Assembly: GCA_900299065.1 (NCBI GenBank)
Contig: OMIJ01000038.1
Coordinates: forward strand, 1 to 10,885
Direction: 5' to 3'
Source of the DNA: Hyphomicrobiales bacterium
Lineage (GTDB): Bacteria > Pseudomonadota > Alphaproteobacteria > Rhizobiales > Beijerinckiaceae
Length of the DNA stretch: 10,885 nt
In this document: in pieces, positions 6,406 through 10,885 of the stretch
Numbering within the stretch: position 1 is the stretch's first letter
Layout: every line of letters starts with the position of its first letter
The notes under the pieces: model-generated
The model's database searches: none
Told to the model about the DNA's origin: nothing
The model's input: only the letters and a program-made list of their open reading frames with translations
Program-made: the position numbers and the translations under genes

Positions 6406-7451
6406 TGACGCGCGCCGCATCTGTCCGCTTTGTGAATGTGTCAAAATTGTATGGCGGAGTTCGCGCTGTCAATGACGTATCGTTTGAAGTCGAGGCAGGC
6501 ACGCTGGTCACGCTGCTGGGGCCCTCGGGCTGCGGCAAAACCACGACATTGCGTCTCGTCGCCGGACTGGAGCGCGCCAGCAGCGGCAAGATCTTTATCG
6601 GTGACGAAGATGTCACTGCATTGGGCGCAGCCGAGCGCGATGTATCTATGGTGTTCCAGAGCTATGCTCTGTTTCCGCATATGAATGTGCTTGAGAATGT
6701 CATGTATGGCCCGCTTGCTTCTGGCGTCAAACAGGCGGATGCGCAGATCCTTGCACGCGAGAAGCTGGCGCTTCTCGGCCTCAGCGGGTTCGAATCTAGA
6801 CTTCCATCGGAACTCTCGGGTGGCCAGCAGCAACGTGTCGCTGTGGCGCGCGCGATCGTTCTAGAACCACGTGTTCTTTTGTTTGACGAGCCGCTGTCAA
6901 ATCTTGATGCGCGGCTGCGTCGCAAGGTTAGAGATGAAATTCGCGAATTGCAGCAAAGGCTCGGACTTACAGTCTTATATGTCACCCATGATCAGCAGGA
7001 AGCGCTTGCAGTCTCCGACAAGGTAATCGTCATGGATAATGCTGTCATAGCGCAGGAGGGTGCGCCTGAAGAACTTTACGAACGGCCTTGCAGCCGGTTC
7101 CTTGCCGACTTTATTGGCGAATCCAATCTAATTGACGGTATTTTCCATTTTGAAGGCGGGCGCACGATGTTCGTTGCAAATGGAGTGAGTATACCAGTTG
7201 GCGATGTTCGCGTCCCTCCGGATGCGCGCACGATTGCGCTGCGTCCAGATCGCATCCGTTTACGCAAGGCGGCCTCTAGTTTGATTGAAGTTCGGCGCCG
7301 TGTCTATCTCGGCCATGCCTGGGAATATACATTGGCGGCCCCCTTTGGCGAAATTCTCACCATCACGCCGATCCGCGAGGAAGCTCTTGCTATTGGCCAA
7401 AAGGTCGAGCTTGATATTGATGCAGGCGCTGCAATTCCGCTGATGCGATAA
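6405..7451 (+). CDS. ABC transporter ATP-binding protein, AfuC/FbpC/PotA-like
   Basis: ATPase that energises the importer from the cytoplasmic face; 348 aa, normal for the class with a C-terminal regulatory domain. In order: Walker A GPSGCGKTT (39-47), Q-loop Gln85, signature LSGGQ (137-141), Walker B VLLFDE (157-162), D-loop SNLD (165-168) and switch His195 in THDQQEA. A TOBE-type region follows in the last 100 or so residues (IALRPDRIRL). The ATG shares a base with the permease stop (TGATG at 6403-6407), and GGGAG (6393-6397) precedes it, so translation is probably coupled. It is the last gene of the rightward unit. No clear intrinsic terminator follows at once; the nearest stem is at 7594-7608. 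Confidence 0.95.
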   Translation: MTRAASVRFVNVSKLYGGVRAVNDVSFEVEAGTLVTLLGPSGCGKTTTLRLVAGLERASSGKIFIGDEDVTALGAAERDVSMVFQSYALFPHMNVLENVMYGPLASGVKQADAQILAREKLALLGLSGFESRLPSELSGGQQQRVAVARAIVLEPRVLLFDEPLSNLDARLRRKVRDEIRELQQRLGLTVLYVTHDQQEALAVSDKVIVMDNAVIAQEGAPEELYERPCSRFLADFIGESNLIDGIFHFEGGRTMFVANGVSIPVGDVRVPPDARTIALRPDRIRLRKAASSLIEVRRRVYLGHAWEYTLAAPFGEILTITPIREEALAIGQKVELDIDAGAAIPLMR

Positions 7452-7593
7452 GTGATACAGTTTGCGCCAGCTTTATTTAATATGAAGTTTTGGGAAACAG
7501 TCACAAAATGAAGCAAACTCGTGCCGAATTTTAATTCATGACGTATTGCCTAACTAGGAATGGTCAAAGTCGGATATCGAGAATTTGCAACTT

Positions 7594-7608
7594 CCTGTCC
7601 ATGACAGG
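7594..7608 (+). repeat. Short perfect stem-loop, possible transcript end of the importer unit
   Basis: CCTGTC-CAT-GACAGG forms a 6-bp stem with a 3-base loop, followed by a pyrimidine-rich stretch (TTCTCATCATTCTTCC) but no clean T-run. It lies about 140 nt after the ATPase gene. The right arm (TGACAG, 7602-7607) could instead pair with CTGTCA at 7635-7640, just before GGGAGG, so two exclusive folds are possible. A terminator role is weakly supported. Confidence 0.25.
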
Positions 7609-7976
7609 TTCTCATCATTCTTCCTTGATGTAATCTGTCAGGGAGGTTTTAATATGATTATAAATTTCAATAAGATATAAGTTATCCGTTTCTTTCTGCC
7701 CGGCGCGCCAATTGCGAAAAAATCACGCATCTATTGGTGCTTAGCTGGAGATCATCTAGCTCACAGAGCTTTGGATTTTCTGCTGTTCGCCTGCGCCCTG
7801 AGTCCTCATGGGATCTGTAGGGGCGGGCTTTGCATCGCCAACTAGCATCGCGGGCGATACCAATGCTGGATACAAACCAAATAATCAACTATCATAATGA
7901 CAAGACCATCTATTGGAGGCTGCTAATCAAAAGCAACTGGATTTCTGGATACGATGAGTCTCATTTCATAACTTCT

Positions 7977-7982
7977 TATACT
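7977..7982 (+). promoter_or_regulatory. Possible -10 element (TATACT) upstream of the small secreted-protein gene
   Basis: TATACT matches the -10 consensus at 5 of 6 positions and would start transcription near 7989, giving about 40 nt of leader that includes the GGAGG at 8019-8023. No good -35 lies 16-18 bp upstream, so it is a weak call in AT-rich DNA. Confidence 0.25.
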
Positions 7983-8042
7983 TAATTCCTTGTCAGTTTT
8001 AGTTGGTCCGATTTTTATGGAGGCAGCTATGCTAAAATCTCG

Positions 8043-8477
8043 ATGTTGATTTTTATCACTAGCCTTGGATTTGTGTCGAATAATTGTATTGCGCAAACGA
8101 GTGATACTGTGAGAAATCAAAATTTACCTAACAATATAAACAGTGAAACTTCATATGAGAAGTTCACAATTTCAGGTCGCAAATCAACTTTTGATCAGTT
8201 TTATGCTGCAAAGCTTAATTGCTCACCGACTGATTGGATGGAGGTTTCAATAGCAACTGAACCGCAGCATGGATCAGCTAAAATAATCGAACAACAGCTC
8301 ATAATGACCTACGCCTCACCTAATCCGCGAACCTCTTGCAATGGGAAGTCAATCTTAGGCAAGGTGCTCGAATATTCTTCTGAAAAGGGATATAAGGGAG
8401 AAGATTATATGACCGTGGAAGTGATCAATGACACCGGCCAAATGATAAAACGCACATATAAGATTACAGTCAAATAA
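8043..8477 (+). CDS. Small secreted protein with a single Ig-like beta domain; start region possibly frameshifted
   Basis: 144 aa from ATG 8043. The N-terminus is a hydrophobic signal segment ending in NNCIAQ (about 14-19), so the protein is probably exported. The mature part has two Cys (in LNCSPTDW and RTSCNGK) that could pair, and ends in GYKGEDYMTVEVI...TYKITVK, a pattern I know from small uncharacterised alphaproteobacterial secreted proteins with an immunoglobulin/cadherin-like fold. Its function is unknown. The start is odd: the good GGAGG (8019-8023) serves ATG 8029, whose frame stops after six codons at 8047-8049. ATG 8043 lies 19 nt from that site and its signal peptide lacks a basic n-region. 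One extra A in the AAAA run at 8034-8037 would join them into MLKISMLIFITSLG..., a standard signal peptide. Alternatively, translation may re-initiate at the overlapping ATGTTGA. The first 120 codons' DNA is about 40% GC, lower than the neighbours. Confidence 0.65.
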   Translation: MLIFITSLGFVSNNCIAQTSDTVRNQNLPNNINSETSYEKFTISGRKSTFDQFYAAKLNCSPTDWMEVSIATEPQHGSAKIIEQQLIMTYASPNPRTSCNGKSILGKVLEYSSEKGYKGEDYMTVEVINDTGQMIKRTYKITVK

Positions 8478-8526
8478 AATTATATGCTTTAGTGGGTGTC
8501 CTCCTTTTTTTGACAACACATCTTCA

Positions 8527-8991
8527 TCAACTGACCGGGTTCAAATAGATGATCCGGTCAAATGTGATCGGCGTCGTCGGATCGGGATGATGCATATAAT
8601 AGAGGTCGATATAATCCGTCTTGAGGCGGGCAAGCGAGCGCTCGACTTGCTGAATAATATGACGACGCGAGAGACCCCGATCATTTGGCCCATCGCCCAC
8701 AGGCTCCATGACCTTGGAGCTAATAATCACCTTATGCCTTTTGCCTGCCAGCGCTGTGCCGAGTATTTCTTCAGCTGAACGACGTTGATCATGAGGAGGG
8801 GCGCCGGGCCGATTGAACCTGGCTTGATCGCCATAGGTGTTGGCGCAATCAAAATAAGTGACCCCAAGATCAAGCGCTGCATGCACGAGTTTGATTGCCT
8901 CTTCCTCTTGTGGAGCAACGCCGAACGTTGCTGTCCCGAGCGCTATGCGTGAAACAGACATACCCGAACGTCCAAGCCGAGCATATTTCAA
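8527..8991 (-). pseudogene. Aldo/keto reductase, truncated after about 141 of about 330 residues
   Basis: The N-terminal half of a TIM-barrel NADPH-dependent aldo/keto reductase. TTG at 8991-8989 is supported by AAAGGAG (9006-9000), 8 nt away. All four catalytic residues are present: Asp48, Tyr53 (TYG), Lys93 (SSK) and His134 (YYMHHPD). Family-like sequence ends at PTTPI (138-142); the next 12 codons (TFDRIIYLNPVS) do not look like the expected helix, and a stop follows at 8529-8527. The coenzyme-binding C-terminal barrel half is absent here and not found in another frame before the secreted-protein gene. It is therefore very unlikely to be active. A minus-strand TATAAT (9013-9008) with TTGAGG 18 bp upstream suggests the promoter survives, although it sits very close to the ribosome binding site. 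Confidence 0.82.
8532..8560. repeat. Inverted repeat TGACCGG ... CCGGTCA at the aldo/keto reductase break
   Basis: Two perfect 7-bp arms (8532-8538 and 8554-8560) separated by 15 bases sit immediately beyond the last aldo/keto-like codons of the truncated gene (about 8566). The inner bases allow one G-T wobble and one more pair. The left part, CCGGGTTCAAAT, resembles a tRNA T-arm but the rest does not fit. No T-run follows on either strand, so it is not a standard terminator. It could be a recombination scar or mobile-element end. Confidence 0.4.
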
Positions 8992-9168
8992 GGCTGATAC
9001 TCCTTTAATTATATTCAGCCGATCAAGCCTGCCTCAATTCTAACAGACAATCAGAGCTCACGCCAAGCCTTCCCACAATCAACTATGACATTGACAGGGG
9101 TGTTAATCTGATCGAACTAGAGCAATAGTCTGACACGGGCGCAGCAATAGATCCGAGGTAACTGAACT
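8992..9168. promoter_or_regulatory. Divergent spacer between the two aldo/keto reductase genes
   Basis: 177 bp. Leftward: TTGAGG (9037-9032) and TATAAT (9013-9008), an 18-bp gap, the best promoter-like pair here. Rightward: a perfect TTGACA (9091-9096), but no acceptable -10 at 16-18 bp, so the promoter of the intact gene is not fixed. GAGG (9155-9158) is the ribosome binding site for the TTG at 9169. No operator-like palindrome stands out. Confidence 0.35.
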
Positions 9169-10194
9169 TTGAAATACCGGAAGATTGGGGAAAGCGATCT
9201 GAAACTCTCGGTTATTGCATTCGGCTGCGGGGGCAATGCCGGATTAATGACACGTGGCGATCATAATACCCAAGTCCAGGTGATCGCGCGGGCGGTTGAA
9301 CTTGGTATCAATTATTTCGACAATTCTCCCGATTATGGCAATTGTATTGCCGAAGAAAATCTTGGCCGCGTCCTCAAAGAGCTCAAGACACGTCCTCATC
9401 TCAATTCGAAAGTAGAGATACGTGCTGAGAACCTCTCAGACATTACCGGACATGTCGTGCGCTCGACTGAAGGAAGTTTGAAGCGTCTCGGAGTAGATTT
9501 TCTGGACGTGCTGCAAATCCATAATGGCCCCGTCGATCCTGCGCCCAAGATGGAGGGCGCCTATTATGCGCAACTCTGGCTCGAACATTTCCTGCAAAAG
9601 GGTGGCGCCATCGAAGGTCTGCAAAGGCTTTTGAATGCAGGTAAAGTGCGTCATGTCGGCTTTATTTGCCGTGGCGAGGATCGTCCCTTCGTGCAGCAAT
9701 TGCTCGATACGGGGCTCTTCAGCTTAATTAATGTACCCTATACTCTGATGAACCCCACAGCGGGACTCGCAAAACCATCACAGCTTCAAGTCAAAGACTA
9801 TGGTTGTGTGCTTCAAGCGGCTGCCAATGCTAAGGTGGGGACTGCAATCTATAGTCCATTGGCGGGAGGCTATCTCACGGATGATGCTCTTCATGGACGC
9901 GATCGGCACCCTCTGGCGCGAGCGACGCCTGGCACATTGCAAGCCGCAGCTATCAAGCATCAAACAGCGGCGGCAAAATTACAATTTCTGGCAAAGGAAA
10001 ATGACATTACGCTCTCGCAGGCTGCCTATCGTTTCATCCTGAGCAATCCGGCCGTAACCACAGCGATAGGCGGCTTTTCCGCCATCGAACAGCTTGAAGA
10101 CATTGCCAAGGTCGCTGATATGTCGCCGATCAGCGCGCATGATCTCGCACGCCTTAATCGGCTCTGGGAGTCAAACTTCGCAGCAGATGTCTGA
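9169..10194 (+). CDS. Aldo/keto reductase, full length
   Basis: Cytoplasmic NAD(P)H-dependent oxidoreductase of 341 aa, the full length of the family's (alpha/beta)8 barrel. The catalytic tetrad is visible as Asp51 (YFD), Tyr56 (DYG), Lys81 (SKVEI) and His118 (QIHNG). C-terminal features include GKVRHVGF (about 162-169), YSPLAGG and a closing helix region with AIGGFSAIEQLED. The TTG start with GAGG ten nucleotides upstream gives the typical MKYRKIG opening; no nearby ATG does. It is divergent from the truncated homologue but not a close copy of it (different around the active site), so the pair is not a recent duplication. The FDNSPDYG type is common among sugar or aldose dehydrogenases of this superfamily. 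The substrate is unknown. Confidence 0.88.
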   Translation: MKYRKIGESDLKLSVIAFGCGGNAGLMTRGDHNTQVQVIARAVELGINYFDNSPDYGNCIAEENLGRVLKELKTRPHLNSKVEIRAENLSDITGHVVRSTEGSLKRLGVDFLDVLQIHNGPVDPAPKMEGAYYAQLWLEHFLQKGGAIEGLQRLLNAGKVRHVGFICRGEDRPFVQQLLDTGLFSLINVPYTLMNPTAGLAKPSQLQVKDYGCVLQAAANAKVGTAIYSPLAGGYLTDDALHGRDRHPLARATPGTLQAAAIKHQTAAAKLQFLAKENDITLSQAAYRFILSNPAVTTAIGGFSAIEQLEDIAKVADMSPISAHDLARLNRLWESNFAADV

Positions 10195-10235
10195 GGAGCA
10201 GAGCTCTTCAAATCATCTTCGTCGTACAGTTCATT

Positions 10236-10885
10236 TTACTTTGCAGCGGGCTGTTTTTTACGCGCTTCGCTTTCAAATTCTTCGATACTTCTGTGTAGGT
10301 CTTTCACAAGATCAAGCGCGGGACCATAGCGATCAGCATCATCATTGCCGAAACCCTTATGATACATTTTCCGGAAATTCTGGCTGAAGAATTTGGCCCG
10401 TGTCGCCCAATCGGGAGCCGCCCATTCATTGCGCGGATCTTCACCGCTGCCATAGAGAATGTCATTCTCCTCGCGGAAGACATTCATCGGATCTTCTCCA
10501 CGCTCTACGCGTGAGATCTGTTCGTCGAGCTGACGACGCAGCAAAACGATTGGCACATCGGTACGCCCGAGCATTTCCTGCGAGCGATCCACAATATCAC
10601 CTTGCGCGACCCAGACAATCGCATCCTGCGCCAACACATAATCGAGAATTGGGTTGCCCTTTTCATCGACAGTGGGAGGCTCATACCAGGGAATCGTGCT
10701 CTGATTGGGCGCGTCAACACCAGGCGGGGCTGCATAGACCTGATAGCAAATGTGAAGCGTATGTGTATCATCAATAGGAACGCGGATCTGATATTCTGAG
10801 CGCGGCGACCCAGTCTTGCCTGTTTGAGTATAGAATGGAAAAATCACAGTTGAATGTCTGTCCGTGCGATCAGCTTCAGCACCTA
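10236..10885 (-). CDS. Rieske-type aromatic ring-hydroxylating oxygenase alpha subunit, C-terminal part (runs off right edge)
   Basis: The frame is open from the right edge to TAA (10238-10236): 215 complete codons of the catalytic domain. The GTG at 10847 is internal; the frame continues upstream through ADRTDRHSTV, so the true start is outside. The style is that of phthalate 4,5-dioxygenase and O-demethylase (LigXa-like) oxygenases: IFPFYTQ, a strand THTLHICYQVY, then QDAIVWVAQGDIVDRSQE (74-91 counted from the GTG), LGRTDVPIVLLRRQL and GEDPMNVFR. The Asp of QDAIVW is a candidate for the carboxylate iron ligand. The Rieske 2Fe-2S cluster motif and the two His ligands would lie beyond the edge. 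The tail is Lys- and Ala-rich. It is convergent with the aldo/keto reductase gene, 41 bp apart. The substrate is unknown; aromatic acid demethylation or hydroxylation is likely. Confidence 0.75.
   Translation of the reverse strand, partial: GAEADRTDRHSTVIFPFYTQTGKTGSPRSEYQIRVPIDDTHTLHICYQVYAAPPGVDAPNQSTIPWYEPPTVDEKGNPILDYVLAQDAIVWVAQGDIVDRSQEMLGRTDVPIVLLRRQLDEQISRVERGEDPMNVFREENDILYGSGEDPRNEWAAPDWATRAKFFSQNFRKMYHKGFGNDDADRYGPALDLVKDLHRSIEEFESEARKKQPAAK

Larger units (their letters stand above)
7452..8018. other. AT-rich spacer without a convincing gene
   Basis: About 570 bp with no frame I trust. It is AT-rich at both ends, with a more GC-rich block at about 7690-7870 that reads like decayed coding sequence; the minus-strand frame there (7682-7888) resembles no family I can name. 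Visible details: a small stem at 7594-7608; GGGAGG (7641-7646), which is ideally placed before ATG 7654 but opens a frame of only eight codons (MIINFNKI, stop 7678-7680); short stems at 7834-7858 (ATCGCC with GGCGAT); and a TATACT -10-like box at 7977-7982. It may hold remnants of lost genes. Confidence 0.5.

Noticed and set aside
3212..7451. Annotation of the importer as a ferric iron transporter
   Set aside because: The family is shared, but no Tyr-Tyr iron ligand is visible and the context is inositol catabolism with a phosphatase.
7452..7504. Possible terminator arms GTGA..GTTT and AAAC..TCAC after the ATPase gene
   Set aside because: The arms are imperfect, the loop exceeds 30 nt and no T-run follows.
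7834..7858. ATCGCC/GGCGAT and ATCGC/GCGAT stems as a terminator or small RNA
   Set aside because: Short competing stems with no T-run and no promoter-like sequence at a sensible distance.
7682..7888. Minus-strand frame of 68 codons in the spacer, with IGIARDASWR faintly like the end of a DUF1127 protein
   Set aside because: No preceding DUF1127 core, TTG start without a good ribosome binding site, and no convincing similarity. At most a decayed remnant.
9091..9120. Perfect TTGACA as a promoter of the intact aldo/keto reductase
   Set aside because: The hexamers at 16-18 bp (such as GAACTA) do not resemble a -10, so only the -35-like box is recorded.
10194..10236. AGAGCTCT palindrome (10200-10207) as a bidirectional terminator
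   Set aside because: An 8-bp palindrome without loop or T-run; it cannot form a useful hairpin.

Overview
The window looks like chromosomal DNA of an alphaproteobacterium, most likely Hyphomicrobiales and possibly Brucellaceae-like. This is an inference from protein style, about 55% GC in the metabolic genes, and the inositol catabolic genes; no rRNA or other marker is present to confirm it. Non-ATG starts are common: four genes use TTG and one uses GTG.

Left part (1-7451): two divergent transcription units centred on inositol and phospho-sugar metabolism. Leftward are an SDR oxidoreductase (435-1238) and the first 143 codons of the inositol catabolic kinase IolC, which runs off the left edge. 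Rightward is a tight five-gene unit: an IolG-like inositol dehydrogenase, an inositol-monophosphatase family enzyme, and a complete AfuABC/FbpABC-type ABC importer (periplasmic binding protein, fused double permease, ATPase). I read this as a route for taking up a phosphorylated inositol, dephosphorylating it in the cytoplasm, oxidising it, and feeding it to the Iol pathway. The binding protein keeps a His-Asp...Glu set spaced as I recall for the sugar-phosphate binder AfuA, and lacks the Tyr-Tyr pair of ferric binders. The binding-protein gene appears to have its own promoter, overlapped by a perfect 17-bp palindrome. An 11-bp all-GC hairpin with a T-rich tail lies inside the first codons of the permease gene and could lower permease expression relative to the binding protein.

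Middle (7452-8560): an AT-rich interval of accessory character. It has about 580 bp with no convincing gene, then a small secreted protein gene (8043-8477). The ribosome binding site of that gene points to a different ATG, whose frame closes after six codons, so it may carry a one-base frameshift.

Right part (8527-10885): an aldo/keto reductase gene cut off after about 141 codons (leftward, pseudogene), with a perfect 7-bp inverted repeat at the break. Then come an intact aldo/keto reductase (rightward, 9169-10194) and the C-terminal 215 residues of a Rieske-type ring-hydroxylating oxygenase entering from the right edge. I saw no tRNA, rRNA, CRISPR array or intact insertion sequence.
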